Positions 25,150-38,319 of a stretch of DNA of 39,188 nt are shown here, in pieces. The stretch comes from Smittium mucronatum. Lineage: Eukaryota > Kickxellomycota > Harpellomycetes > Harpellales > Legeriomycetaceae. Position 1 is the stretch's first letter. Every line of letters starts with the position of its first letter. Under the pieces are notes generated by a model that was not told the origin of the DNA, did no database searches, and worked only from the letters and a program-made list of their open reading frames with translations. The translations under genes were made by a program, and so were the position numbers. The stretch is from NCBI GenBank assembly GCA_001953115.1, contig LSSL01003857.1, forward strand, positions 1 to 39,188, written 5' to 3'.

Positions 25150-28100
25150 TATTTCAATCACAATGAGGAAAAGTGTTACTTTATATTATAAAAATAGTAG
25201 TTTTTTACATATTTGGAAAAAAATCCTCTTTCTCAGAACCAGATATTAGTGATCCTGAAGGCCTCAATTAAATAATTTTATCCTTATATTTTATTATTTT
25301 TAATTTTTAATTTAAAAAATTACTGTAGCTAAATTATTCATGATAGTTTATTATATTTTATAAAAAATAATTTCGATGGTTTAATCAATAAAATTTAGAC
25401 CGTCCCACGAATTTCCCTAATTTTTTTGCTATAAAAAAACCAAAATATATGAAAATATTTAAAAACTCTTTTTCTATTAAAAATCCTTGCCAAAATCATT
25501 ATTTTTTCGATATATTACATTTAAAAAATTAATTTAAAACGGAATATTATTAGCTAAAAATACTTGCTATTTCCATTGATCCGATCAATCATCAATTCAG
25601 TTAAAAAAATTAAATATATGGTAAATTTATTGAAGAAATAAGATATTTTGAACCCAAAAAATCATCTTATTTTCATCATCTATAATCCGCTAAGGTCTAG
25701 AACATAATTTAAAAGTCAATCAAACCCAATTATATTATTCCATTTAAAATTAAATGTTATTGTTTGTTTTATAGAGTTATAGCCATAATATATTAGTTTA
25801 TGAAATTAAAATTTTAAGTATAGAAAAATATTTCTTTTTATGTACTGGATATACGGATAAAAAAGCTGGTATTAAAGTTATATTTACATGAATTATATTG
25901 GTCTAGGTAATAAAGACATTTTAATCTCTATTCCAAATTTATATCCATTTACTATGTAAGTTTTTATATATAACATAAATAATTGTTTTTTTATTTGAAT
26001 TTTCTTCTTTTATTTTTCATATGCCATATTCTTAATGAAGAGAGAATTTTATACTGTACCTTAATTCAGTGATTCCCAATCATTATTTATCTAATAAAAG
26101 TGAAAACTTATGATAAAAGAGAATTAAGTTGCACTAAACGCCATTCAAATTCCTGATTAGGATATTAGAAAATCGGAAATGCCTTTAGAATTTGCTCGAT
26201 AGAATCGACTAAATTTTATTTAAAAATTCCATTAAGAACACTTGATCAATGAGTTAGCGAGTAAAAGTCATACGAAAAAAAAAAATCCCTCCCCATTAAG
26301 GATTATCCTTATGATTTGTAACTAATTAGATGTGATATAAATTCTCTTGGCTTTATAAAAATTAAAAATCTACATATATGTGAACCATTTAATTAGAAAA
26401 AACTTAAATTTATTTTTATAGAACAATTTTTTCAAAAAAATTACCTGTATAGTTTTCGGGGCATTAAAATTAGCAGTTAAGATCTTTTTGTTAATTATTT
26501 GAAGTTAAAACTAGTATTCTTTATGTTAAATTTATCCATTAATCAAAATTTAACCCATTAAAAAAAATTAAAAGAATATTTTTAAACCATAAAGACTGGA
26601 AATTTTTTAAGATATAAATATTAAACTCCCCTAAAACAGCATAATCAATGAACGTGACTGTATGTATTTCTTAATTCTAGTTAAATTATATAAAAGCAAG
26701 CAAAAATAATAAATAGAAATTCCAAAATTTTTGAATTATTTTTTTATTATAAGCGCAACTTGAATTTGAATGATTCGACTATTAAATCCAAACTTGTAAA
26801 TTTTATAATTTACGAAAAAATTTACAGTGTTTTAAAACTTTGAACAAAAACAATTAATTTATCTGTCCAATATTTTTTTATTAGAAAATATCAAATATTT
26901 ATTCCAGTAAAATCAAATGATACACTTGAATTATATTTATGAAAACCTCTTCTTTTAAAAAAAACTATTTAATACTTATTTTTAAACATTTTGTTGAGTT
27001 TTTGAAAAAATTAGTACCACCCAATAATCCCTAAACATTTATAAATAAGAAAAATTTTGTATAAAAAATCTCTTTTATATTTTTTTTATCGTATAATAAA
27101 AATTTTCAGTTTAAAATCCATTAGGCTTTTATCACGAGTTAGCCATTGAAAATCAAATATTAAAAAAACAGGGATTAATTTTATCTTTTTAGATGATTAT
27201 TTTTATATTTTTTTATTTAGTAAAAACATTGAAAAAAATTTCGTACTTTAATAGCCAGAGATTTTTTTTTTTTCGGGAAATTTATTTTAAAATAATAAAA
27301 AGTTATAAAAACTAATTAATATCCAGAGATATTTAGTTTATTTTTCCAAAATAATAATAAAAAATAAATTGATTGTGTTTTTATTGAAAATTTAATCAAG
27401 AGTCGAAAATAAAATTTTTGACTTAAATTTTAGAGCCGAATCCCAGAATAACACTATTTAAAGTAGATGGGCAAATTAATAAACCGATTTTTTAGGAATA
27501 AATTTCCATAAAAGATCTGATTCTCACTTCAACCCATTAATTTAAATTATAAAAAGTGGTTATTCTTGATTATGTATGATATTTAATTGTATCATGTGCT
27601 ATCACTAAACCAAATAGCATCGTATAAATAGTAATGAAATTTATTAATGTGATTATAAGTAGTTAATAAGTCCTCTATTTTAAAATAATCGATAATGATA
27701 TAATTTTTTGGTTTTTCAAAATTAGACATTTTTCTGCGAGCCACTCAAACATTAAAATACCAATGTAAAAATCTTTTATACTTTCTATCTTCATATGATA
27801 GTTGATTCAATAAAATCTCTAATTAAGAAAATAAAAATCCAATTAAATATTAATTGTTATTTAATATGTTTGAAAATATATAAACCTTCTTGATAATAAG
27901 TATTTTTTTCTATTTATTTATTTATAGATTTTAATTTATGTCTCATCTAATTTCTTATGTGAATTCGATTTGTTATTTTTTTTAAGCATTTGAGTATCAA
28001 TCATGTTTTTTTTTTCCAAAATATCTATTAGATGTCTTTATTATTATGAAAACTTTATTCTTTAAAAAACTTTATTCTTTAAAAAACTTCATTCTAATTT

Positions 28101-31100
28101 CAGAGTTTGAAGTTTTAAGGTGAAAAATAATCCAACATCAGAAAAGCGGTAACCAATCTCATTTTATTGTATTTTTGAGAAATATCTATGCCCAATATAA
28201 TCTTATTGATAAAAAAAAAAAAATTTCATTTTTAGGGAATTTTAAATTATAAAAATATTGTATGTAAATAACAATGCCATTCATACTTACTTTTTAATAA
28301 TTGATTTTAAATTGAAGTTATAAAAATAAATTTTGTGAATATTTAACAATAAAATATTTTTATCGGGTTATGCAACAAAAAAACTTGTAATAATCACAAT
28401 TCAATTATTAATAAGTAAATTTTTAATTTAAATAAATATTTTTAAATAAATTTTATTTGGACTGCTAAACCTATATTTATGAAATTCGGATGTTATAAGA
28501 ACTGGATGTGAAGTTATTTCTGTATTTGGGTAAATAAAACTCCGAAGCAGGATAATTATTAAAAGTAAACACTAGAGACAAAAAATTATTTTTCATCCTT
28601 TGATTTTTTTTTTCTGAGTCAATAATAATTAAAATGATTTTATTTTATAAAAATTTAAGTGACTATATCATTCAAACGAATACTATTTTTTTAATTTTTA
28701 TATATTAAATTGTGTTTTTTATATATTTAAACCTCGAATTAATTAGATTTATATATAAAATATACATTAAACACAGTGAAATAGAGACTCTGGGAGGATT
28801 ATTCCAAATTATTATATTTTAAAGATAATTTTTTTATCAATAATGGTATGATTTATACCACATAATTATCGCTTTATTTCTTCATGAGGACGAAAATTTA
28901 TAAATATCTATTATCATAAAATAATTATAGTTTTTTTAAATTTTCTAATTATTTAACCTTTATATTTCCAGATAATATATTTTTTTATATTTAATATGGG
29001 ATATTATTCAGCAAAAATACATTTACTTCTTTAATCTAATTGAAACCTATTTTTCGTAATGCTCATTGCTTCAATAAGCTGAAAGACTACTCAAATTATT
29101 ATCCTGAATTTAAAATTATTGATTTATTACCAATATAAGATAGTTTTTGTATCTAATTCAATAAATAACAAAAATGTGATTAATAATAGATCTAGTTAAG
29201 GTGGCCAACATATAAGAGAATCTCCCATATTTTTAATCGAATCTCTCAATCAACCTTTAAAAACTGGCTTAAAATATTTATAAGAAGCACAATTAATTAT
29301 GTTTAAATAGTTTTTGTATATGAAAATTGTAAAAAATATATGAAAACTGCAAAATTCATAAAAAAAATATGATTATAATTTATTTTTTATAACAAATTTT
29401 TTTCGCTAATTTCATGGAAATTCCACAAAAAATTATGTAAATTTTTTATTATATTTTTTTTTGGCTTTATTCATTGGATCACTGGTTTAAAAAATGACTT
29501 TAGATCCTTTATTATATTTTGGAACACTAAAATAAATCAAAGCTCTATTTTATCCTATTATAATTTTATATTTGAAGATGAATTAAGATTTTCCAACTAT
29601 CAACATTTTTATTAAACCATTTTTTTTGTTTTAGAACAGTATTAGCTAAAATTTTCCTTTTTTCCTAAAAATTAAAAAGATACACATTTTCAAAAAAAAA
29701 AATATAAAAAATGCAAAGAATCAGTTGGAAAAATTCATTATTAAATAAAATGGCATTAAATAATTTTTATAAAAAAAAAAAAAAAAAATTATTCAAGACT
29801 TTTTTCTAAAATTTGGGAACTTTCCATATTTTATCTACTGTTTCAAGATTTTTTTGAATGATAAAAACCAAAAATCAAGAAATATTATACAGAACCTATT
29901 AATAATATTTAAAAAAGAAGCTTTTTATTTTTATAAAATGGGTTTATAACCATCACTAATATATTCTATCGACAAAATACAAGTGATGGAATAGATGTAT
30001 GTATTAATGTATTATTATCTTAAATTATCACATTTATCACCTATATTTATACCAATCCCTATAACTGGGCCTGCTTGTAACTATTTTTCTGATGAATTCT
30101 GTTATTTAAACAAGCAAATTTTTTTAATAAAACTTTTTGTAACTGTATTATTGGATATTATCATGTGTTTTATTCAGTGATTGTAAAATGTGATGTTTTA
30201 TTCAATTGATGCTAAGATTATAAATAAAATTGCTAATTAAAAACAACAGCTAGAAAAGGAGTAAATAATAGAGATGTTTATTGGATATTATATTATAACA
30301 ATGGAAAAGGGGGTAATAAAAAAAAGACAGAATAGATAATTAAGTCGATTAATATATAAGAAATAAAGAATTTAAAGTGATTGGTTTACATATTTGAGGG
30401 TAAAGTCAATTAAAATAATAAATTTTGAGATATTATTTTTAGTTAATTTAGACTGCTTGATTGTGAATTCTAAAGTTAATTACGGCTTTAATTTTTTCAC
30501 ATTATTGAGCCATTTAATTTAGTTGTGATAATCCATTATTTAGAATTATCATAATAGGATAAAAATTTCATTCTTATAGAAATAGAGTATCATGTTTATT
30601 GACTGTTTTTTGTAGAAAAATAATTATAGAAAGTGCGTGAATTTAAGTTTTACATGGGAAGATGAGTCAATTTTTTCTTAGATATGAAAATAAAAACACT
30701 TGCGAAAGTTTAAGGGAAAAAATTAGCTTGCAACCAAATTTGTAATTTTGGCACTTTTGCAAAAAAAAATCATAATATGAAATCATAAAAAAATTTTAAA
30801 ATTATTGTCTTTTGAGGCTTTAATATTATTTCCAGTGGAAATTTTTCTTAATTTAATTTAGATATAAAAATATAAATAATTGCTCAAATTTACATTTAAC
30901 TTTGAAAAAACATCCTGTATTTTAAAAAAATCAAATTAAAAAAGTTCAGATGTATATGAAATTTTGATAAATTTTACTATTCATAGATAAATTTTAAACA
31001 ATTTTTCGGGCGATAAAAATATTAAGAGTTTGGTATTGATAATATACTTGATATATATATTATCAAGAAGATTTACATGGGGGTGCAGGATATATTTAAG

Positions 31101-32030
31101 TTTTTATCTGCTTAAGTCCTCAAAAAATCCTGTGTTCAAGGAAATTCAAATTTTTAAAGTTAAAATAATAGGCTATAACAAACTTTAACATTATTAATAT
31201 GTGAATTTTTATTGGTATAACTTAATTTTAATAGTGAATCGGTTGTTATATATTTTATTTTTTAAAAGATTTATAATCCTTATATTTCAACTCAATAAAA
31301 TTTTACCAATACCAAATATATGATTTTTTTTAACAATTAATATACAATAAAAATAATAGAAATAATCAAAATCGAAATTTAAATTTAAATTTTATTGATT
31401 GTAATCAAAATTTACCACACATGATAACAATTTACAAGATATTTCGATGGTGATTTTTTTAATAGCGGTTTATACTTTAAAAAAAAGAACCAAGTGTTAT
31501 TCTCATATTTTTAACAGGACTTTTTTATTATTTTTATATTTAAGTACATGTAATAATAAGATAAAAAATCTAATTTAATTACCTATAATTTCATGTCATA
31601 AAAATACAATTCTTATATACGAAATTGTGTAAGGCTATTCATATTGAGAAATATTATCAATAAATTTCTAATATAGCTATATTTTGTATATATGTGTTTA
31701 ATAAATTTATTTCTATCAAATATTGACTATGCTTGCATAATGTTGTGAAATACAGGCTATTAACTATGTATATACTAGCGTAACGCAAAATCTCTTTTAT
31801 GATACTATTAAAATATAATTTTATATAATAATAGATAAAGTAACTACCAAAAATTAGCAGCTATAAGAAGATGATCGACTGATTTAAGAGCTCTTTTAAC
31901 TTTGTAAAAAAATAATTGGTATTTTTTATATAAATATATTGGAATTCAGTTTTATAAAAAACTTTTCTGTGAATTATTTTCATCAATGCAAAAAGCAAGA
32001 TAAAATTCTAAATTGGAAACTTATCAGTGA
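25150..32030. other. AT-rich tract without a defensible gene
   Basis: Long AT-rich sequence. The only ATG-started frame is 29995-30180 (plus, 61 codons, with IPIPITGPAC in the middle), which is of chance length. G tracts at 30309-30313 and 31079-31083, a 17-bp tandem repeat at 28052-28095 and an 18-base A run at 29771-29788 are the only distinct structures I see. Confidence 0.6.
28052..28095. repeat. 17-bp tandem repeat, about 2.6 copies
   Basis: The unit ACTTTATTCTTTAAAAA occurs exactly twice (28052-28068 and 28069-28085). A partial third copy (28086-28095) has one change. It is probably a slippage product. Confidence 0.8.
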
Positions 32031-32039
32031 AATTTCTAT

Positions 32040-32900
32040 TCCGAATTTTTTTTTGACGGTTTTATAAAGCACCGCATCATCAGATTTTACGATTTTGTTT
32101 ACTGGTTCTAGTCTTCGGATCCAATTTATAGCAGAGGCTCTGTTTTTTTTTGTGGCTTCAAATCTTTTAATTTATTTAATCACATCTAAAATATCTAAAG
32201 ATATCAGGTGGTAAACGAGATCTACGACTATTTGTGGGAGAGATTTTTGGATTTTTGGATGTTTTTTTTTGTTAGTGAATTGATTCTTCTGTATTAATTA
32301 CTATAAAATCCCTTTACCCAAAATTTTTGATAGTGTTTGAAAATAGAAAATCTGATACCTCATTTTCAATAAAAATTTATATATCATATCCTGCAATCCT
32401 GTTTTATATGATCCAATTTTTAAGAATAAAATTCAGCTCTTTGATCCATTTTTTATCGAAATTTGATATAAATATGGCACTAGTTTAATAATACTCAAAG
32501 TTTATAAGGACTAAATCTTTAATTGCTACAGTTTTTTTATGTCAATTTATTATTGTGGATTGACCAATAGAATCCCAATATTCTTTCAGATAAGAACCTG
32601 CATCCAAAATTAGGGCAGGTTTTCCCAATCCAACACCAGTGGAGCCTCTTTAAAATTTTACCATATAATTTTTAACTTCTAATTTTTTTAGTTTTGGATA
32701 TCCTAAGAATTTCAAAAAAATTTCGTTTAGCACAAACTTATAACTTGTTTATATTCAGTAATTATATCCATAATTATGGGCTGCTTACATGATGTTACAG
32801 TTGGATGGAAAATATTACATTGATTCCATCTTCAACAGATATCTTTGTGTAACCTGGTGAATCGAATAGAAATAGAAAGTGTATTTTTTTGCATTTTTAC
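32040..32900 (-). other. GC-elevated island with interrupted open frames; possible decayed gene
   Basis: On the minus strand one frame runs from 32748 to 32545 with a single TAA at 32652-32650 (67 codons in all). Its second half (RGSTGVGLGKPALI, DAGSYLKEYWDSIGQ) is encoded by clearly GC-richer DNA. G-S-T-G-V-G-x-G-K-P loosely resembles a P-loop, but it lacks the Ser or Thr after Lys and has two extra residues. Upstream, 32880-32800 gives FDSPGYTKISVEDGIN in another frame. Downstream frames (KDLVLINFEYY, NFDKKWIKELNF) carry many TAA stops. It may be a frameshifted nucleotide-binding protein gene, but the family cannot be named. Confidence 0.27.
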
Positions 32901-33419
32901 TGGAATGGATTTTGAATATTTCATTAAAAAAAATTTCAAATATCTTTTGATCATCCTATTTTATATGTAACACGGAATATTAAAATTAGTGTCGATTTTA
33001 TATATTGGGTTTTTGCATTTTCCAATTATTAACAAAAAAATTTTTGAGTGCTTGCGGGGTTTCTGAAAACAAATAAATTTATTCTGTATCTTGAATTATT
33101 TTTTTATCTCTTATCAATGAAATTTTTCACTTAGATGAATTATTTATATTGAGTAACTGCCTTATAAATTAATCATTTTTTATACGTGTTTTAAATTTAT
33201 TCAAAATCTTGGATTTTTAAAAATATCCATTTCTGATTTATTAATTACATCATCTTGACCTAAAAAAAATTGGGTTTTTTAACTCTGATATTTTACAAAA
33301 AAACCCCCTGAAAAACCTACAGACCAAAAAAATTACTTTCTAATGATGTGCCTAGATAGTTATTTGTATAAAAAAATTCATGAGCACACAGATTATCAGA
33401 TTTTTTTAACTTATCCAAC

Positions 33420-34220
33420 TATTCTACAATAAAATTCTTTTTTTCTATTATTATTTCAGGGGGGGATAGTAAATTTCTGTTTTCTTCGCATTAAATATAG
33501 ATTTAACCATTTCATCTTCAAATTCGGGTCATTTAGAGTTTGAAACCAGTGGATGTTTATTTTCATGTTTTTAATCTATTTTCAGTGATATATTTTTATT
33601 TCTTCCACGAAATTTAATATATTCCTGAGAAATTCTTGAACTAAATTGTTAATTTTTTCAATTTCTTTTTGGTGTAATTATTTTTCCTTGAGAGCTGCTA
33701 TTATTTTTAAAATATTAAATATAATTAACATCAGTCAGCAGCCTCTATTCCTTTTTAAAATATTTTCATCTAAGTTTGGATAAATTTATTAAAAATTCTC
33801 ACCAAAATTAAATATCGATCTTTTGCTAATAATCGGATGATTTAAAATTTAAAAAAAAAACTACATGCTTAAGCTAAGTCCACAAAACAACTAATTATAT
33901 ATACTGGATTTCATTTTCAAAATACCTTAATCCATTTCTTACTGCATGGGTAATTTTTCAAAAAGAATTGTTTGAAGAAACTAAAGTTTTTAATTATATT
34001 ATGGATTCTTTCAAAAAAACCCAAAATATATTTAATAATTGATGGGTTTAGAGCCAAATTGAACGCTTCTACAATTAAAATAATGATAATAATGAAAAAA
34101 TCTAACTACACATGGAGCAAAATTACAAAATATTTTTAGCTTATTCAACTTTTATTTCAGTAATGACTCTCTAGAACTAATATCAAATTACACAGATGCT
34201 GATTTAATAAGATTTCCGGT
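33420..34220. other. Mixed island with open frames on both strands; possible decayed genes
   Basis: On the plus strand a 54-codon open stretch (33878-34039, with NPFLTAWVIFQKELFEE) is followed in other frames by 34041-34136 (DGFRAKLNAS, NYTWSKITKYF) and a short piece with SLELISNYTDADLIRFP. On the minus strand, about 33715-33430 gives PEFEDEMVKSIFNAKKTE and EKINNLVQEFLRN, with stops between. The mixed residue composition suggests remnants of one or two genes, but no family is recognised and the lengths alone are not decisive. Confidence 0.22.
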
Positions 34221-34224
34221 GTAA

Positions 34225-36640
34225 ATAAAACATGATCTAATATAAATCAAATATCTTTTTAGAAAGATATAAGTATAAAAATAACTAATATTGAAAGTTC
34301 TTTATGCAAAGGAAAATTAAATTTATCCATTTTTTTGGACTTTGGAACTTGATTTCTTAAGAATAATGAACGCCATCAGCTAAAATATAGAATATTTTTA
34401 AAAGTCTCACTATATAGGCGGGTTGGATATATTTTCTTGTATTAGGAATTGAAAATTTATATACATCTTATTTCTATCTTATTATTAGCAAAATAAATAA
34501 AATCTTTTAAACCGATTCTAAATTTTTTAAGATAAAACTTATAACTTAAAAAAATATCATAGTAAAGCATATGACATATACATTTTTATTTTATATATTT
34601 GAAGTTTATGGAAGCTTTAAATCAGAAATTTCAGAGTAACTTTTTTAATACACGTACAAAAACTTTCATGACTAAAATATATTAAACGAATTTTTGTGAA
34701 ATATTAATGGTCCCAAGACTCAAGAATAAAAAAAAAAAATCTTAGGAGATAGCTTATCAAGATAGTACCGATTAGAGAATTGCGGAATAACATATTTAAA
34801 ACTAATTTAAATTCCACTTTTCTTTTGAAAATAAATAAATAGGTGAGAAAATGGACCCTTTCAAGGTCGTACTAAGTCTTAAAAGATATATTTCCACCAA
34901 GTATAATATCTATGATATAAAAAATTAATGATAGTGCGAAATTATAACTAAAAAATAGTTATTTTTAATCACATATCTAAATATTAATAAAATACAATGC
35001 CAAAAAGCTTATTTATATCATTGGAGCAAATCTTAAATAAAAAATACATCCGCTCTTATATAATTATAATCTTTGGGTTATTTTTTTATTGTACTTGGTA
35101 CAAAAATAACTCTGGTATCAAGGGGACTAATATTAATATGGACTTTTATAAAAAAAAAAAGCTCTTTCCCAAATATATTTTAAAAACGAGGAAAAAATTC
35201 CTCTGATTTAGTAGATTTGAGCTTAGGAAAAATTTTGTGTTAATATTTTACGTTTCAAACACAAAAATTACACTTTTTTTAAAAAAATTAAACTACTTAT
35301 GAATATTTTCGATTTAAAAAATATTAGATTTCTGATATAATAATAATTATATTTAAACTATATGCGGATTGAATACTTTGAGCAAAATGGCATATAATTA
35401 TTCTTAGGAAAAAGAAAAAAGATAGAATTCCTTTGAATTCTTCATACCATTCTGAACTTTTAACATGGTTTCATCATATTTAGTTTGGAATTAAGGGAAA
35501 AAAATTAATATGAATTAATTTTCGCATAATATTATTATCATTTTCTATGATAAAACCAAAAAATAAAAAATAAAAATTCTATATATTATATAAAAATTTT
35601 ACCCTTAAGTCGTACTTTGAAACCGTCATAAAAAATTAAAATCAAATTAAAATCGTTAAAAGGAAGATATTTACTAAATTTCCAACTATCAATTCTATAT
35701 TTAATTTAAAATATATTATAATGATCACAAAACCTTTTACCGTTAGAATCCCATTAAAAAAATGAATATAAATTTCTTGAAATCCAAATTACATTTAGCT
35801 TTTTCATTTAATCTGTTTTTCGTACAAATATTTTATTCCAACAAAAATAATTGTTTCATTATTCTTTCTTGTTTTACCAGATTTATTCGAGACTAAGTAA
35901 CAAAAATACGTTATTTTCAAATTAATACTGCTATTTAATGTAAAAATCAGCTTTTCAAAAAAAATTCTGCAAATTTAATCATTTGGTTTGTTTTTCAACT
36001 CACGACTTTAATTAAATTTATGTATTTTGTGAATGATTTTTCGTAAATTTTGCAGCTTATATTAATAGAAAATAAATAAATAATGTTTTAGATAAAAATT
36101 TGGCTAATGGAAAAACAAATATAAGTTTTATTTCTTAAAAAACCAAAATATATTCCAACGAGTTTTTTTTTCTTCTAAACATCTAATGACTTTTTTTCGA
36201 TTTAAGAAATACTTTAAATCGGAAATTTTTAAATTTCAAATTTAAATCGCTTCTATTTTCTTAATTTGAAAAAATATAATCAAATTTTTATTCTGTTACA
36301 TTAAGGTGATCTCCAAGTCTCGCTTCTAGGCAACACATTAAATTTAACCGTTTTACTTATATATTGGTGATTTTTTTAAAAACTTTTGCCAAAAAGATAA
36401 AATATTTCAATAGGAAGTTAAATTTTCCCTAAATAAATACTATATAATAACTTTAAGTATCTTTAAGTAAAATTTGCTTTTTTTTTCTAAATATGTGATG
36501 CAATTTCAAAAAACCAAAATATCCCGTTATTGTGTGCCTTTTTTATGGTTAAGGATTTCTACAATCTATATATGGTAAATTTTAAGCTTTCTGATATCTT
36601 ACAATATTACGATATCTTTTTCTGGGTACCACTTCACATA
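34225..36640. other. AT-rich tract; one doubtful 69-codon frame
   Basis: AT-rich sequence with no firm feature. A plus-strand ATG frame at 34997-35206 would make a 69-residue Lys- and Ile-rich peptide beginning MPKSLFISLEQILNK, with a hydrophobic stretch (YIIIIFGLFFY) that could cross a membrane. Length and composition are compatible with chance, so it is not called as a gene. Confidence 0.5.
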
Positions 36641-36642
36641 AA

Positions 36643-36824
36643 TTATGATTTTCCATTTAAAATTTTAATATATTACCCCTACATTCCAATATTGAAAAAT
36701 GACTCGGATCCCTTTGTGATGGGAATAAAAAGATATAATTATTCCATTATAATTAGACTAATCCTTCCCTAAGTTTCATACGTGAAACATAACTTAGATC
36801 ACATAGAGATTTAAAAAGAGAGCC
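36643..36824 (+). repeat. Dispersed repeat, copy B (inverted relative to copy A)
   Basis: The reverse complement matches 8327-8506 with the blocks described there, including GGCTCTCT (reverse complement of 36817-36824) and the run GTATGAAAC followed by TAGGG. An 80-codon plus-strand frame at 36530-36772 overlaps this repeat and is most likely incidental. With copy A it forms an outward-facing inverted pair about 28 kb apart. Confidence 0.65.
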
Positions 36825-36829
36825 GACTT

Positions 36830-38310
36830 CTTACTTTGTTAAGTTATACTTTTGTAATTTAGTTTTTTATTCCTTTTTTTGGTTACCATATATTTCCCTT
36901 TTAGTAAACCAGATCCTTGCATAATTTGGCCACTTTAAACCAATTATATTTGATTTATTTTTAAAAAAAGCTTTGAACTTTTTTCTATATTAAATTTTCT
37001 TTAATTTATCTAGATATAATAAGTATGAAATATTCATGCTTTGTTATTTTAGGTTACTTCTGGTAAGGATTTCTGTTTTAATAATTTATAGTGGAGCATT
37101 TATCATCTATAAACTATCATTGATTCGTATGAATCAGTATTCTAGAATGATATAACAGAAGTTATTTCAGTAAATTAATATCTTATTAAGTTCTTAAATA
37201 AATTATTTTATAATAAAAGAGCACTTTTTAGGAAGCGATGATCTTTTATTCCTGTAATAATAATTTTGAAATTGGTAAATACATTTAAAATATCTATAAT
37301 TATATGCCAATTTTCGGCTTATTTTTTATTATTCTCATCTAAAAATACAAATAAATTTAAAAGCATTATTAATTTTCAAGTTTATCGATAGAATATTGTG
37401 AAAATGCTTTTTTTCTAGTTAAAATCAGTCGATAAAAATATATAGATTTTTTATCATTTATTTTAAGTGAAAAAAATGGGATGGGGGGGATTATATTGAG
37501 TTAAACTAACTACTTCTGTGATTTGATTTGATTTTTTGTTATTCTTTTAATTTTATTAACTCTAGCTTTATCTACTAAAAAAAATCATCGTAATATATCG
37601 AATTAATGTTTTATAAAATATGAAAAGATATACATGATCATTATTTTTTCTGTTCTTAAATTGGTAAAATTGGTAAAATTGGAAAAATATATATTTTTTT
37701 TTATTTGACAATAATTTTTTTGAAATAAATCTTTATTCTAAAAATAACGCTTCATTTGATCAAAAGAAGGATATTCCATATTTATAAGAAATTTCATTAT
37801 TTTAAAAGTTTCGATTTCTAAAATTTTTATATTTCTAGATAAGAATAATTTTCAGATCCGTCTTCAAAAAGAAAGACAAAAATTATTTTATCCAACTTAA
37901 ATGATTTCAGCACGATAAAATTCATTCTCTAACAACTTGGGTCACAAAAAAATTCCGAGTCCCGAATTATTTCTAATTAAAAATCCAAAAAATATACCAA
38001 TGTTTTTTTTTCCACATTCAATTTATGTTTTTTATAGCTCTGTTAAATATTTATAAAAAAAAAAAAAATTAAGGGGCTGAAAACAATATTTCTTTCAAGA
38101 AACGGGTTATAAGAGTGCAAGGCAAGTAAATCCGAAGTTATATTTACTATAAAGATATTTATTTATTACTTATTAGAAAGTATACAAGATACTAGATGTC
38201 GAATTCAAGACAGGAAAAACGTATCCTTTTCATGCTTTTTCCGTTGCTTGGTTTTAGGTCATAAACTTCAAAGAAAAACTATAGAATAAACTAAAAAGAA
38301 AGCTATATAA
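36830..38310. other. AT-rich tract without a defensible gene
   Basis: AT-rich sequence with a G7 tract at 37483-37489 and a small tandem repeat at 37660-37686. Frames on both strands are short. I looked for a divergent gene upstream of the heat-shock arrays on the minus strand and found no convincing frame. Confidence 0.55.
37660..37686. repeat. 9-bp tandem repeat, three copies
   Basis: ATTGGTAAA is repeated at 37660-37668 and 37669-37677, with a third copy carrying one change at 37678-37686. It is a minor slippage repeat. Confidence 0.75.
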
Positions 38311-38319
38311 AAATATATG

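Noticed and set aside
29995..30180. 61-codon plus-strand ORF with a Pro-rich centre
   Set aside because: Length is at chance level for this composition, and no motif or context supports a gene.
32041..32750. Reading TAA as Gln (ciliate-type code) to rescue the frame at 32.0-32.75 kb
   Set aside because: Treating TAA as sense lengthens the frame, but TGA stops remain and TAA is simply the commonest stop at this base composition. The retroelement reads well with the standard code.
33420..33470. Intron 3' end (pyrimidine-rich stretch and CAG before the G7 tract at 33459)
   Set aside because: No matching 5' splice site or flanking exon could be shown, and such motifs are frequent in T-rich DNA.
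36530..36772. 80-codon plus-strand ORF
   Set aside because: Most of it overlaps dispersed repeat copy B, whose other copy at 8.3 kb is not open in this frame, so it is most likely incidental.
3545..38300. CRISPR array, rRNA genes or prokaryotic operons
   Set aside because: No regularly spaced repeats, no conserved rRNA segments and no gene clusters were seen. The retroelement type and heat-shock elements point to a eukaryote.
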